A stretch of DNA of 64,000 nt from Euphorbia lathyris (GCF_963576675.1 NC_088915.1:7383001-7447000), one strand, 5' to 3'. Positions 33,286-46,153 are shown, counted from the stretch's first letter. Notes: generated by a model from the sequence alone, not told the origin. A program made the numbers and translations.

Positions 33286-33419
33286 TATATTATATATATA
33301 ATTCGGTTATACCAATTTTTTTTAATAACCGCATCGATAATCAAACTATTTCGATTCGGTTATCGGTTATTCATTTTGCTAATCTTTGACCCTAATGAAA
33401 ACACTATAAACAAGACTAG

Positions 33420-33840
33420 TTATCCTTCGCTCAGTAACCAATTGTGCTTAGTATATAAGATAAAGATGTCAAAATCATAGCCACCCGCAATAGTTACACA
33501 AACACGATCTGGGTGATCAATAACGGTCTAGCCAAGATCATCTCGTTGCAGCACGATAGCCCCCATTTTATCAATCACGGATCTAGTAGACTTGAGGAAA
33601 ACAGAATCTCGCCTAGCTAGTGGATACAAGTCCGCCTATCAACAAGTTTCATGTATCTCTACAGGCTCCAATGTCTGTAACTACTTCAATTTGGTCAATC
33701 ACATTATAAATAGAGTGAGACAATCTCCAAGGTACACATTCAATAATTAAGCTCATACTTCACAACTTTAGTTTATGTTGTGTCTATTCTTATATCATCC
33801 CTAAAAATTTACTTAGGTATCAGAGCTGGTTAGCTGGTCT
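33420..33840 (+). mobile_element. LTR-retrotransposon remnant (LTR end plus primer site)
   Basis: GGTATCAGAGCTGG at 33817-33830 is a tRNA-Met-type primer-binding site on the plus strand. The sequence before it would be the LTR, with a TATA-like TTATAAATAGAG near 33703. GTGTCTATTCTTATATCATCCCTA just before the site is repeated in altered form at 33877-33905. No coding region follows. Confidence 0.6.
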
Positions 33841-34560
<720 letters not shown>

Positions 34561-35226
34561 TAGCCTTCCCAAAGATGATTTCGCAGAAAATGAAAACGAC
34601 ATTTGAGATTGGCATTCATTCCTCCAACCTTTCAAACATCTTATGATGCCAAGTTCACCCTATCCAACTTTCCGGCATTAAGATACGTTTCAGACGTGGA
34701 TGAGTTTCATAAACGATTCCCAGTATATCATAGGATTCCCTTTCTTGAAAATCCACACTTTTCCAAATCCAGAAAAGCGGACCTACGTCTAGAAGAGAGT
34801 ACCGGCTAGGGCGTGAACACTTTTATACTACGGAAAAAACTATAAAAACCTTATTCCAACTATAAACAATATAATTTTAGACAGATGTGAAATGAATAAC
34901 GCTCGTAAAAACCTTATTCGACTATAAAGAATACAATTTTAAATAGATAGGAAATGAATAACGGCTCTTTTAACCATCAGATTTGCACGACTAACTAATT
35001 TGAAAATATATACAATGATGCATAGCTGTATCTTTAGCTCTTGGAGACCTTATAAACATATGATGTTTTGTTCTATTCCTTATGCATGCAAATACATTAG
35101 TGGATAAAGCTCCATGTATTTCACACAGAATATTTTCTTAATTTTCTGTTTTTATTACTTGAAAAGAAATTAAGCCAAAGTAAAATATAATTTTCTAGTC
35201 AAAGCAAAATCTCTTCAATAGGATAA
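34561..35226. other. no gene recognised
   Basis: A small ORF (34603-34809) shows no known domain. AAAAACCTTATTCCAACTATAAA is repeated at 34846 and 34907 (in altered form), a short tandem duplication of about 60 bp. Confidence 0.45.
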
Positions 35227-35830
35227 GGTGTAAAAATACTTCTAATGTTGACAGTCAGGAGTAACTTTATCCCAACGTCTAAAATGATGCAATTTTACTC
35301 TCAACGTTGACACTCAAGAACAATTTGATCCATAATGTTGGCAAGTTGGATCGATTTTATACATCATTATACAAAACAGATATTTTATTACTTATTCTGC
35401 ATCAGTTGGTTCTGGAAAAAATTCACATTTTTTGTAATTTTATAATAGAATTGGAGATTAATATTTTTGAATTTGATGAAATCTTAGGATTTTTTTCCAA
35501 CACTTACAAAATACAGTATAATTTTTAATTTTTTTTTTTACGTCTATTCATATGGTTGTAATCTATTGCTAATAAGTGATAAAATGATGTACAAGATTCA
35601 TGACCAAGAAGAAAGTTTGATAAATTATTTTTCAAATTAACACAACTTACCAACTTTAGAGGTAATTATTGCTTATCATTAGTAAAGTTAATAATGTCTT
35701 TTGTTGCCCTAACTATAAATAGATGAAAAGATTCGTGACCGAAAAGACAATTTGGTCATTTAGGGTCCAAATGAACAATACTGTAGATAACAAATCAAAG
35801 GGAAATTTCTTAATTTTTTCCTATATTCTT
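35227..35830. repeat. dispersed repeat (family R1), copy 1
   Basis: Starts with AAGGTGTAAAAATACTTCTAA and carries CACATTTTTTGTAATTTTATAATAGAATTGG and GTAATCTATTGCTAATAAGTGATAAAATGATG-type phrases that recur, in the same order, at 39436, 40066, 50039 and 51529. Probably an old MULE-like non-autonomous family. Confidence 0.7.
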
Positions 35831-36278
35831 TATGTTCGTAAAATCAACAGGTTTACAAAATCTTAACTTAACTTCTGTCGTTCATTCGAATCAACAAATT
35901 GCTAGTAAAAAAACCCGATTCTTCCACTATGTTAGTTGGTATCACAGACAGATTGTTAGCAAAATTCTATTCTTCTACTACTTCAGGTACAAAACATTTG
36001 CAAATTACAATCATAAAATACACATGAAATTATATAATAATACATTCATTCATAAACATGTATTCATTATACATTAATTGTTCAGTATTTATGTGCTAAA
36101 AAAAACGAAACAAATACAAACGCCATTGGAATAACAAATATGTTTGATGATACTGAAATACTAAACAGATAGCATACATGAAAATAATAATAATCCTGAG
36201 CATTCTCCTTAATTACTAACATAAACTTTAATTAATATGATCAATGCAGGTGTTTTAGTTTAATTTCCATGTAAAAAG
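35831..36278. other. 3' flank of the MYB5-like gene
   Basis: AT-rich sequence downstream of the MYB stop codon. Poly-A signals would be expected on the minus strand here (several AATAAA-like words between 36100 and 36260), but none can be singled out. Confidence 0.4.
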
Positions 36279-38653
36279 CTACTGAAGATGTTCAATAATC
36301 CTCTTGTTGGGATCATTTTGATTGAAAGTAGATGATAATAGAGCAGAATCCCAGCCAGGTCCAAGCCCTAATGATGAACTGGTAATCGAAATCAACGGAT
36401 CAGACACCGAAGCTGGTAGAATCCCGTTAATCACCTGTTGTTGTTGATGTTGTTGAGTAGTAAAAGCTTCTTCATTGATCAATGAATTGAGAAACGAAGA
36501 GAAGACATCATCAGTAGAACAATTCATATCTTCATCTTCATGATCATGATCAACATTGCTTGATCTCATCCCGATTTCATAACCATCTGCGTATCCGTGG
36601 CAGTTCAGATTGATAACACCATCATTATGATCCATTCCTGCTGAAGTATTTTCATAATATATGTTTTCTTTGTTGCTGATCATGGTTTCTTCCACACTGT
36701 TGTTGTTGTTGTTAAGATCATCATTTTTGTGATTTTTAGGGCTTGATGACGATGATGATCTCCGATTTATCGGCTTTGATGAGGAAGCTAATTTGATTTG
36801 TTCAATAGATTCAGAATCAAGTGGCTTGTGTGTTCTTGGATCAATTCCTTGGCTTATCAGTTTCTTACTCAGGTGTGTGTTCCAGTAATTCTTTATCTCG
36901 TTATCTGTACGCCCCGGGATTCTCCCAGCAATAAGCGACCACCTGTAAAAGATTATATATAAAAGCTATTATTAGACATTCATTGATCAGCTTAAACTTT
37001 TAAATTAACTGATTCCTTGATATAGTATTAATGCAATTCATGCGATCTTGTATGTAATCATAAATGCATCTTTTTTTAGAATAAGTGGTTTGCTGCATGC
37101 TATATTGAAACAGAAATGGAAATGGACTCCAAAAACATTATTTCGAAGAGGATGGAAATTGACACGGAGAAACATTATTTCTAAAAAAACATAGCTAGAA
37201 ACGGAAATAGAAATGGATACAAAACGCGAAAACACTCCTTAGTACTAGAGAAATTCATGCGATCTTGTATCTAGTAATAAATGCCTCTTTATCATAAGTT
37301 GTGATTTGTTGCATGCTATATTAAACGGAAATGGAAATGGATTCCGGAAAACATTATTTCTGTAGAAAGACATAGCTAGGAAATGGAAGAGGATGGAAAT
37401 TGACACCGACAAACATTATTTCTAAAACATAACTAGGAAACAGACACAAAAATCGGAAACCCTACTGAAAAGAGTTTATGTGCAACACAGTTGCATGCAT
37501 TGGCTAGGGATATCATAATGAGTTTGTGTTATGCAATCTATATATTTTATATGATATGGATTGTACTGTTGTCAAAATGAGTTATCGCATCATAATCATA
37601 TTATCTCCATCTATGTATTACATGTGATCATATATGATGTAAATGATAACCGTGTCAAGCTAGTTATTTCTATTAATAGTGTTGTCGTGTCAGAAATTTA
37701 CAGTTCCAATGAACCGTGTTTGACTAGCTGTCTCTATAAATCCCATTGTCGTATCAGAGATTGATAGGGCTAGTATTGTCTCTAGAAATTAATACATTGT
37801 GCACACTAATTAGATGAATTATTACTGGGTTTTAAATTTCTAGAGATGAAGAAAGAACTTGCTAGGTTTTGATCTTCTCTTCCTCGCTTTTCGTATTTGT
37901 TTCCATTTCCATAGCTATATTTTATAGAAATAAGGTTCTAGGTTTCCATTTTCATTTGTATTTGTTTCCGTTTCTGTTTCTTTTCAGTTTCCACAGCTAT
38001 AATTTATAGAAATAAGGTTCTAGGTTTCCATTTTCATTTCCGTTTTCATGCAACATAGCATCTTCTGTGTTTTGATCTACTGAACTACAGATGAACTTGC
38101 TAGGTTTTGATCTACTGAACTATGTATATTATCATATGAATCTACTTAGGTTTTTGAGCAGAAACGAGAAAAATCAGATCAGATATACACCCAACTGCAG
38201 CATAGTGATTGATGCTCGTCGAATATTGAGCTGATGATGAACCCTAAAATTAAGAAACTGGGATTACACTGAACTGAAGTAAGCAAACCCTAGAAAAACC
38301 CCCAATTCAGACAGGTATGAACTGATGTATATATAATTGGATGTATAGATATACCTATTGCCGAGAAGACGATGAAGACGGAGAATGAGATCTTCTTCAT
38401 CGGGGGCGATCTGACCACGTTTAACAGAAGGTCGGAGATAATTCATCCAACGAAGACGACAACTTTTACCACAACGAAGAAGACCAGCTCGTTTAGGCAA
38501 GGTACGCCATCTTCCTTCTCCTTCTTTGTTAATGTAATTAGCTAGAAGCTCGTCTTCTTCAGGTGTCCATGGTCCTCTTTTTATCCCTATTTTACTGCAA
38601 CACGGTGTTTTCTTCGTTGATACTGCAGAACCAGAAGTAGATGGGTTTCTCAT
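36279..38653 (-). CDS. MYB5: R2R3-MYB transcription factor, MYB5-like
   Basis: Two exons, 38653-38355 and 36942-36279, joined in frame across a 1412-bp intron (GTATAT...TTACAG), giving 320 residues. The intron sits in R3 after LLGN-R, a conserved R2R3-MYB position. R2 begins [14 protein letters not shown]3 contains [13 protein letters not shown] and [20 protein letters not shown]. The R3 signature [D/E]L-x2-[R/K]-x3-L-x6-L-x3-R for bHLH partners is complete. N-terminal [24 protein letters not shown] after R3 and [10 protein letters not shown] near the C-terminus match AtMYB5. Known role of that group (from knowledge, not sequence): with bHLH and WD40 partners it controls proanthocyanidin, seed-coat mucilage and trichome genes in the nucleus. 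No lesion; likely functional host gene. Confidence 0.95.
37025..37445. repeat. tandem duplication inside the MYB intron
   Basis: Two copies of about 210 bp (37031-37240 and 37251-37440) share AATTCATGCGATCTTGTAT, GCATGCTATATT and GGAAATGGAAATGGA phrases. A second, smaller duplication is at 37920-38050 (TTTATAGAAATAAGGTTCTAGG twice). GGAAATGG / CCATTTCC words in the two areas are partly complementary. Confidence 0.75.
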
Positions 38654-38900
38654 CTTATTCTTCGAATTTGAGAAATTGAAAGAATTTGAGAAATGGATAT
38701 GGAAATGGAAACTGGGAATGATTGGATTGGTTCAGTTTAAGAGAAAAGATGGATCGGTTTTCGTTTCTTTTTCTTTTTGTTTTAAATAACGTGGCTTTTC
38801 CATTATTGTAATAATTTGTGTGAAGCATATATTGTATCTCACTCGCCATGGTTTAAGTCTGACTACACGCGCAGATAATGAAAGTAGGGCTAAAAAGGAA
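38654..38900 (-). promoter_or_regulatory. upstream region of the MYB5-like gene
   Basis: Sequence before the MYB ATG on the minus strand: a pyrimidine/CAAAT-rich leader directly upstream, and TTATTTAAAAC near 38783 as the best TATA candidate. A block at 38829-38871 (TTGTATCTCACTCGCCATGG, then CACGCGCA) recurs at 52930-52972. No mapped start site. Confidence 0.45.
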
Positions 38901-39014
38901 TGGGTATTTTACTCGTGGGGAATTAGTAAGACAAGCTCGGTGGCTGTACCCACCGGATGGGGAATTAGCAAGATTACCGTGGGAGAAAATCTGATGTCCC
39001 TCTCCCTATTTTAG

Positions 39015-39435
39015 TGCTTCTTTCCATGTTCCTTTCACAACAAAAAAATGATTCCTTTTAATTAAAATAATATATTTTATGAGATAAAGGGATCCACATG
39101 ATTAAAAGGGACCACTTCCTATGAAAGAGACATGAAAGGGAACACCAAAATGGAGACAACAGATTTTTTTCCTCATTTTCTTTAGAAACTGCAACGTTTT
39201 GGAGCGTTTCACGAAAAGTTCATATTTGGAGATTTTTATAAACAGTTGTTTGTAGTTATTTGTTATTGATAAAATTATCCTTCTTATTTTCATAAAATAT
39301 TTTTATTCTTTAATATTATTTATATTTCTACAACATAATTACCGGAAGAACAATATTTTGTTGCGTTCAATAAATTTTTTACTTTTTATATAGATTATTT
39401 TTTATTAATTTATGTAATACATTTTTTATTTTATA
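39015..39435. other. no gene recognised
   Basis: AT-rich sequence. Two short ORFs have no recognisable content. GGAGCGTTTCACGAAAAG-like words at 39199 recur in the 27-bp array at 40771. Confidence 0.45.
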
Positions 39436-40690
39436 ATAGGATAAGGTGTAAAAATACCCCTAACATTTATAGCTAGGAGCAATTTTACCATTAACATTAA
39501 CAAGTTTGGTCAATTTGAGAAATAATTTATTAAATTGTCTTCTTGGTCATGAATATTGTCATCTACACTTCACATGTGCACCATTTTATCATCGTTAGTA
39601 ACAGATCATAAACATATAATTAAACGTGATTTTTTTAAGAAAATAAAAAGAATATATTGTCTTTTGTACGAGTTGGACAAAAAAAAATCAACTATTTCAT
39701 CGATTAATTTAAAATATGTCCATTTTAGACGTTAAGAGTAAAATTATTCCTAATTGTAAACGTTATGGGCATTTTTTTCATATTTTTCCTTTTATAATTT
39801 CATCGTTGATTAATTTAAAATATGTCAATTTTAGACATTTTAAATCCGAACAGCAACAGTTCAATATAATTTTACCAAACGCTAGTAATTAAACAGCTAA
39901 CAGCTTACTGCAATCGCAAACAGCTATCAACAACAGCTATTAGCTAACAGCTAAACCAAACAGGCCCTAATAGCTGTTTGATTCAGCTGTTAGCTAATAG
40001 CTGTTGCGGTTGCTATTATCTGTTTACGGTTGCAGTAAGATGTTTACTGTTGCTGTTAGCTGTTTAAAATGGTGCAATTATACCTCTAATATAAGCAGCC
40101 AAAAGCAATTTTACCATTAACATTGACAAGTTGGGTCGATTTGAGAAATAATTTATTAAATTATCTTTTTAGTCATGAATATTGTCATCTATACTTCTTC
40201 ACATGTGCACCATTTTATCATCATTAGTAACAGATCACAAACATATAATTAGACGTGAATTTTTTTTAAGAAAATAAAAAGAATATATTATCTTTTGTAC
40301 GAGTTGGACAAAAAAAATTCAACTATTTCGTCAATTAATTTAAAATATGTCCATTTTAGACGTGAAGAGTAAAATTATTCCTAGTTGTAAACCTTATGGG
40401 CATTTTTTTTTTATATTTTTCCTTTTATAATTTCATCGTTGATTAATTTAAAATATGTCCATTTTAGACATTTTAAATCCGAGCAGCAAGAGTTCAATAT
40501 AATTTTACCAAACGCTAGTAATTAAACATCTAATAACAAACCGCTAACAGCTTACTGCAACTGCAAAAAGCTAACAGCTATTAGCTAACAGCTAAACCAA
40601 ATAGTCTCCTGTTAGCTAATAGTTGTTGCAGTTGCTGTTAACTGTTTGCAGTTGTAGTAAGCTGTTTACTGTTGCTGTTAGCTGTTTACA
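39436..40690. repeat. tandem duplication of R1 plus a CTGTTAGCTG hairpin
   Basis: Two direct copies of about 550 bp (39445-39966 and 40075-40610) are more than 85 percent alike by eye (GTCATGAATATTGTCATCTA, CACATGTGCACCATTTTATCATC, AAACGCTAGTAATTAAACA). Each ends in an inverted repeat made of AACAGCTAACAGCTTACTGCAA words and their complement, centred near 39968 and 40612. The hairpin ends resemble a CTGTTTGGTTCAGCTGTTAG-type MITE common in plants. Confidence 0.78.
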
Positions 40691-40770
40691 TGTTTTAAAT
40701 TAATTAACAAATAAATTATAAATAAGAAGGATAATTTTATCAATAATTAATAACTATAAACAGTTGTTCA

Positions 40771-40866
40771 TGAAAAGCTCTAAAAAGAAGCTTTTCGTGA
40801 AAAGCTCTAAAAGGAAGCTTTTCGTGAAAAGCTCTAAAAAGAAACTTTTCGTGAAAAGCTCCAAAA
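40771..40866. repeat. 27-bp tandem repeat
   Basis: Units start TGAAAAGCTC at 40771, 40798, 40825 and 40852, an exact 27-bp period, about 3.5 copies. Each contains the self-complementary GAAGCTTTTC. Confidence 0.85.
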
Positions 40867-41185
40867 CACTGCAGTTTCCTAAGAAAATGCTAAACGATGT
40901 GGTTATATAAACCTAACCAAATATTATATTTCCTGCAGTTTGGAGTGAAACGCTAAACGCTCATCCGAAAAGCTGAAACAAACACTTTCTAAATTTATTA
41001 TTTGTTACATTTGTAATATTTTTTGTTTTATCTATCGATTTTTAACGAGTAATGGTACCCACGATTTTAATGAGACGGAAATGAGATTCATGAAGTATAA
41101 CCTAACGGGTAATGAAAAATAAACGGGTAAGAGTTCGCAGCGGGTACTCTACCTGTTGTCATCCCTAGATAAAAGTGACTGCATT
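40867..41185. other. no gene seen
   Basis: The stretch continues MITE-like words (GAAACGCTAAACGCTCATCCG) and includes a GGGTAATGGTACCC/ACGGGTAA fragment. Non-coding. Confidence 0.45.
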
Positions 41186-41310
41186 GTACGTATGATATAT
41201 GAAGGTCACGTGACAATAAAAAAATAAATAAATGTATTTCTTTATCTACGCGTGTGGTCACGTTAAAATGCAATTTTTTTTTATTGTCACGTGACCATCA
41301 TATCATACGT
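41186..41310. repeat. fold-back repeat with two CACGTG sites
   Basis: Left arm TACGTATGATATATGAAGGTCACGTGAC... and right arm GTCACGTGACCATCATATCATACGTA are complementary over about 38 bp around an 45-bp AT-rich centre. Each arm carries TCACGTGA, which includes the CACGTG G-box/E-box core. Non-coding. Confidence 0.78.
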
Positions 41311-41515
41311 AAAAGTAAAAGGAAGTCATTTTTAACGTGATAGCCATTGATGTGGTTAAATATTGTAGGTCCTCAAGCAAGCCTGAAATAATAAAACAAA
41401 AACATGTTTAAATGAGGTGGCCGGAGTCCAGCTAATCGACTTCGATATCTAAGTCAGCTTTTAGAAAAGATTTGAGGATAAACACACCAGTAAATCAAAG
41501 TCAGAATATAAGTTT

Positions 41516-41736
41516 AGGGGGTGTTTGGTAGCTCCTTTTCATGCCCTTGTTTGTCTTTTCACTTGAAAAATTGGAGTTTTAGGTGTTTGATTAGTGACCT
41601 CCTATTTGTCTTTTATCCCTAAAAAGTAGCATTTTACAAAAGTATAGAATCTATGTTTTTTGGAAAAGCATATTTTTCCAACAGCAAACAGTAAACCGTA
41701 ACAGCAAACAATAGGTAAAACAAACGGACCCTTAAA
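41516..41736. mobile_element. small MITE, GGGTGTTTGGT ends
   Basis: Left end AGGGGGTGTTTGGTAGC, right end complement AAGGGTCCGTTTGTTTTACC. About 220 bp, with AAACAGTAAACCGTAACAGCAAACA near the right end. Resembles hAT-like MITEs; target duplication unclear. Confidence 0.6.
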
Positions 41737-42196
41737 TAGTGAATATGAATGAATGTATACCTTGTAGGATGTCTTACTATTTATATATATGTGAGCGGAA
41801 AAGAGGGAGAGGTTATAAGTCTTAGAGTGTATTGACAGACGAACGTGTACCCCATAGATCAGAGTTCGGTATTTGTTACTAGGTCCGTAATTGACGGGAT
41901 TTGACATGGTTATGTTGTAATAAGTTGATCTTTGATTGGTGATCTTCCGAATCAAGATTGTGAGACTGGATTATTCAAAGAATTGATCTTCTGTGATGGT
42001 TCCATGTGAACCCTAATTCCGAGTATTGGCGTTATTTCCCAAATTCCACGTGAACATGTTTATATCTGTTTGATATCAATCACATAACTATTTTGATAAC
42101 TTTTTTATTTCGATTGGGCGGAATAACTTTATTTAAATAAAAATAAATAAAAAATAAATTTCAAATGCAATGAAGTTGAGTTAAATTTTAGAACAT
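41737..42196. other. no gene recognised
   Basis: AT-rich flank in front of the RTE LINE. A 117-codon minus-strand ORF (41602-41955) shows no domain and crosses the MITE, so it is rejected. Confidence 0.45.
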
Positions 42197-45100
42197 ATTT
42201 CAAATTTCGCCTGTGAGGGTCACTTGGTGGCCTTTACAGCCGGTCCCAAGCCCGGACAAAGGAGGAGGGTTGCGGTAGGTTTGTGGCGGCCAGCGTAAAA
42301 CTTAGCCACATCTTATGACATGAACCATAATATAAATACCGTTGGGGCATTCCCTACTCAGCGACGCACTGCACTTCCTAGACCCGGGTGTAGTGATAAA
42401 TGTGCAAGGGTTGCTAGGTCGTCGCCCCGAAGCGGCGCGCCACCCCAGGACCCGGGGGTGGTGTCAAATATGCAAGGGTTGCTGGTAAATAAGCTAGTCC
42501 ACGGTAATGGTAGGGGTAGGGGTAAGGGTAGTAGGTTACGCTTTGGGACATGGAACATAGGTTCTTTGACAGGAAGATTAGCTGAAATTGTAGATGTTAT
42601 GAAGAGGAGGAGAATAAATATATTATGCCTACAAGAAACCAAGTGGGTTGGAGCTAAGGCTAGAGAGATATCTCCTTGGGGTTATAAGCTTTGGTACTCA
42701 GGAAAGGATAAGGGTAGAAATGGAGTAGGTATTCTTATTGATAGGGAGTATATTGATGAGGTAGTAGCGGTGTCTAGGAAGAGCGATAGAATTATGAGTG
42801 TTAAGCTAGTGATAGGGGATGAGGTTGTGAATGTCATTAGTGCATATGCGCCACAAATAGGATTAGATGTGTCTATAAGACAAGCTTTTTGGGATGACTT
42901 AGAGGAAGTGGTGCAACAGGTTCCTAGGGATGAAAAAATGGTACTAGGAGGTGATCTCAATGGACACGTGGGTTCTAGGCGAGATGGGTTTGAGAGTGTT
43001 CATGGAGGGTATGGTTTTGGAGATAAGAATGAAGCAGGAAATGATATTTTGGAATTCGCATCAGCCTATGACTTGAGTATCATAAACACATGGTTTATGA
43101 AGAGAACATCCCACTTAGTGACTTATCGGAGTGGCGGTAATGCGAGCCAAATTGACTTCTTCTTAGTAAGGAGTGCTTGGAGAAAGAGTTATATTGATTG
43201 TAAGGTGATCCCTGGTGAGAGTACGACAACCCAACATAGAGTAGTGGTGCTAGATTTTCGAAGTAGGAAATGTATAAGAAAACAAACACCTCAAGTAGAG
43301 ACTAAGATTAAGTGGTGGAAATTGCAAGGGGAGAATCAACAAAAATTTGTGGATGAGATGACCAAAAAAGATATTTGGACTTGCAATATGGATTCAGATA
43401 TAGATTCGATATGGAATAAGATGGAGCATAGTATAAGGGAAGTAGCGAAGGAAGTTCTAGGGGAATCTAAAGGTAGCATGCCACCGGGTAAGGACACATC
43501 TTGGTGGACAGAAGAAGTACGACAAGCAGTAAAGAGTAAGAGAGAATCCTATAAACTATTGGGGAAATGTAGGAGTGACGAGAACTACGAAAAATACAAA
43601 GAGGCTAAAAGGGAAGTAAAGAAGGTTATACGAGATGCTAGAGCAAAGGTGAATCGGGATCTGTATACAAGATTGGATACGAAAGAAGGGGAAAGAGACA
43701 TATATAGAATTGCTCGGATGAGAGATAGGAAGACGCGAGATCTCGGAAAAGTTAAATGTGTGAAGGATGTGGACCAGAAAGTCCTAGTTGGAGATAAGGA
43801 TATCAAGGAACGATGGAGGTCCTATTTTGATGACTTATTTAATGGAGATCGCCAACAAGATGTTGGAGATATAAGTATCCATCACGATATGATAAATCAT
43901 GAATGCCTGCGGAGAATTCAAAAGGGTGAAGTCAAAATGGCATTAAGTAAGATGAAGTTGAAGAAAGCAGTAGGACCTGATGGCATCCCTATTGAGATTT
44001 GGAGATGTTTGGGAGAAAGAGGAATCGAATGGTTGACGACGTTCTTCAACAAAATTTGGAGAAACAATAAGATGCCATCAGAATGGAGGAAAAGTACCTT
44101 AATCCCTTTGTATAAGAACAAAGGCGATGTCCAAGATTGTGCCAACTATCGGGGAATCAAATTAATGAGTCACACTATGAAACTTTGGGAGCGAGTGATT
44201 GAACAAAGGCTAAGGAGGACGGTGAAGATCTCGGAAAACCAGTTTGGCTTTATGCCGGGAAGATCAACTATGGAAGCCATCCATCTAATGAGACAATTAA
44301 TGGAGCACTATCGAAATAAGAAGAAAGACTTGCATATGGTTTTCATTGACTTGGAGAAAGCATATGATAAGGTACCAAGGGAAGTACTTTGGTGGGCCTT
44401 GATAAGGAAAGGCATTTCGCGGAAATATATTGACATCATAAAGGACATGTATGAGGGAGTATGCACGAGTGTACGTACTAGTGTTGGGAAGACTGAAGAG
44501 TTTCCTATTACGATTGGAGTGCATCAAGGTTCCGCACTAAGCCCATTTCTTTTTGCCATCGTTATGGATGAACTAACAAGTTCACTTCAAGATGGTATAC
44601 CATGGTGCATGCTGTTTGCAGATGATATTGTGTTGGTTGATGAGACGAAAGAAGGAGTGGAGATGAAGTTGGAACTATGGAGGCAAACTCTAGAATCTAG
44701 AGGCTTTAAGTTGAGTCGAAGTAAGACAGAAGATTTGGAGTGTAAGTTTAGCGGCCGTAGGAGTAGGGAGGCAGGGACAATCATCCTAGATGGGAGAGTT
44801 GTTCAGGCCTCGGATTGCTTCCGGTATTTAGGATCTATTATCCAAACGGATGGAGAAGTAGATGGAGATGTTGCTCATAGGATTAAAGCTGGTTGGTCGA
44901 AGTGGAAGAGTGCTACGGGTTTCCTTTGTGATCCCGGCATGCCTAATAGATTGAAGGGAAAATTCTACCGGACGGCAATTAGACCAGCATTGTTATATGG
45001 TACGGAGTGTTGGACAGTGAAACACTGCCACATCCATAAGATGTCGGTGGCGGAGATGCGTATGTTGAGATGGATGTGTGGTCACACGAGAAAGGATCGG

Positions 45101-45475
45101 GTGCGTAATGAAATAATTAGGACAAAAGTAGGGGTCACATCTATTGAGAATAAAATGAGAGAAAACCGACTAAGGTGGTTTGGCCATGTGAGACGTAGAG
45201 CGCTTGATGCACCGGTTAGGAGAACCGAAGAGTGGCAAAGGGATGTAGTGGTGAGGGGTAGGGGAAGACCTAAGCAAACTTGGAGGAGGGTGATCGAGAG
45301 TGATATGAGTTTATTGGGAATTGAGGAAAATATGGTAGTGGATAGGACGGAGTGGAGGGAGCGAATCTGTGTCGCTGACACGACTTGATTTTCACGGTTT
45401 TATATGATGGTTCATGTTAGCCGACCCCGAATCATTTCGGGACTAAGGCTTTGTTGTTGTTGTATTTCAAATTTC
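42197..45475 (+). mobile_element. full-length RTE-clade LINE
   Basis: Element 42209-45463 (3255 bp) between an exact 12-bp target duplication ATTTCAAATTTC (42197-42208, 45464-45475). It has a short GC-rich leader starting GCCTGTGAGGGTCACTTGG, one ORF, a 75-bp 3' UTR with CCCGAATCATTTCGGGAC, which can form a small stem, and a (TTG)4-T tail instead of poly-A. One endonuclease-RT ORF, no RNase H, a very short 3' UTR and a short tandem-repeat tail are RTE features. The intact ORF and exact duplication suggest a recent insertion. Confidence 0.94.
42320..45388 (+). CDS. RTE LINE endonuclease-reverse transcriptase (intact)
   Basis: 1022 residues without interruption. Endonuclease, residues about 73-315: [15 protein letters not shown] (catalytic Glu), [16 protein letters not shown] (Asp/Asn), SQIDFFLV and TQHRVVVLD (catalytic His). 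Reverse transcriptase, about 545-800: [49 protein letters not shown] (first Asp, about 676), [11 protein letters not shown] and LFADDIVL (catalytic pair, about 767). A C-terminal basic region (about 925-1010, [14 protein letters not shown]) follows. It nicks target DNA and copies its own RNA. The start is uncertain: ATG 42320 is the first, but ATG 42470 follows a repeat of the leader phrase GCAAGGGTTGCT and may be used. Often mis-annotated as craniofacial development protein 2-like. Confidence 0.94.
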   Translation: MNHNINTVGAFPTQRRTALPRPGCSDKCARVARSSPRSGAPPQDPGVVSNMQGLLVNKLVHGNGRGRGKGSRLRFGTWNIGSLTGRLAEIVDVMKRRRINILCLQETKWVGAKAREISPWGYKLWYSGKDKGRNGVGILIDREYIDEVVAVSRKSDRIMSVKLVIGDEVVNVISAYAPQIGLDVSIRQAFWDDLEEVVQQVPRDEKMVLGGDLNGHVGSRRDGFESVHGGYGFGDKNEAGNDILEFASAYDLSIINTWFMKRTSHLVTYRSGGNASQIDFFLVRSAWRKSYIDCKVIPGESTTTQHRVVVLDFRSRKCIRKQTPQVETKIKWWKLQGENQQKFVDEMTKKDIWTCNMDSDIDSIWNKMEHSIREVAKEVLGESKGSMPPGKDTSWWTEEVRQAVKSKRESYKLLGKCRSDENYEKYKEAKREVKKVIRDARAKVNRDLYTRLDTKEGERDIYRIARMRDRKTRDLGKVKCVKDVDQKVLVGDKDIKERWRSYFDDLFNGDRQQDVGDISIHHDMINHECLRRIQKGEVKMALSKMKLKKAVGPDGIPIEIWRCLGERGIEWLTTFFNKIWRNNKMPSEWRKSTLIPLYKNKGDVQDCANYRGIKLMSHTMKLWERVIEQRLRRTVKISENQFGFMPGRSTMEAIHLMRQLMEHYRNKKKDLHMVFIDLEKAYDKVPREVLWWALIRKGISRKYIDIIKDMYEGVCTSVRTSVGKTEEFPITIGVHQGSALSPFLFAIVMDELTSSLQDGIPWCMLFADDIVLVDETKEGVEMKLELWRQTLESRGFKLSRSKTEDLECKFSGRRSREAGTIILDGRVVQASDCFRYLGSIIQTDGEVDGDVAHRIKAGWSKWKSATGFLCDPGMPNRLKGKFYRTAIRPALLYGTECWTVKHCHIHKMSVAEMRMLRWMCGHTRKDRVRNEIIRTKVGVTSIENKMRENRLRWFGHVRRRALDAPVRRTEEWQRDVVVRGRGRPKQTWRRVIESDMSLLGIEENMVVDRTEWRERICVADTT

Positions 45476-45515
45476 AATTATCATCACCGCAATTTACTTA
45501 GAGTGGAATTTTTAT

Positions 45516-45893
45516 AAAGGCATAACATCCATTTTGGTTCTTTAAAATCAATTAGAATTTTAAACTATCAAAATCATCAATCAGGTTCATAAACTAATTA
45601 AAAATCATCAATTGAGTCCATATTCTAAACAAAAATCTTCAATTGAGACCTGATCGAAAATCATTCGGCTGAACAGTTTCATACATTCTTCTCCAAACTC
45701 ATTTTGAACTAATATAGAGATTATTATAGTCTATATCAAATAGTCATAATTTCCGATTTTATGATAGAATGGAGATTCAATTAATGATTTTTATTTAGTT
45801 CAGGGACCTGATTGATGATTTTAATAGTTTAAGCACCTAATTGATTTTAAAACTTTAATTTAGAGACCCAAAATAGGTGTAATGCCTTTTACA
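45516..45893. mobile_element. MITE-like TIR repeat
   Basis: Left AAAGGCATAACATCCATTTTGG and right complement AAAAGGCATTACACCTATTTTGG, with AATCATCAATTGAG and its complement inside. About 375 bp, non-coding. Flanks TTTTATAA / TTTACAAA may be a worn target duplication. Confidence 0.65.
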
Positions 45894-46153
45894 AATTACA
45901 CTGATGACACCTCAACTGTAATTACTCTCATTATTTACTCTTAAACTTGAAAATCAGAGAATGTGGGTCAAATTTGTACTTTACTAACATAATAAATTTA
46001 TTTTAGTGGGTTATTAAACCCAGCCACTAATTTATACTTCTAGCCCCGTGAATAGACCGAACTACCCTTTGCACTAAATTTGAAAAAACCCAAAACCTCT
46101 CAAGAACCCTATACGATATTTGCTCAAATCCGGACAAATTAGTGAACCGAATC

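Noticed and set aside
41602..41955. 117-codon minus ORF
   Set aside because: No domain, crosses a MITE boundary, low-complexity surroundings.
42358..45381. Minus-strand ORFs under the RTE LINE
   Set aside because: Antisense shadows of an intact 1022-codon ORF with full catalytic motifs.
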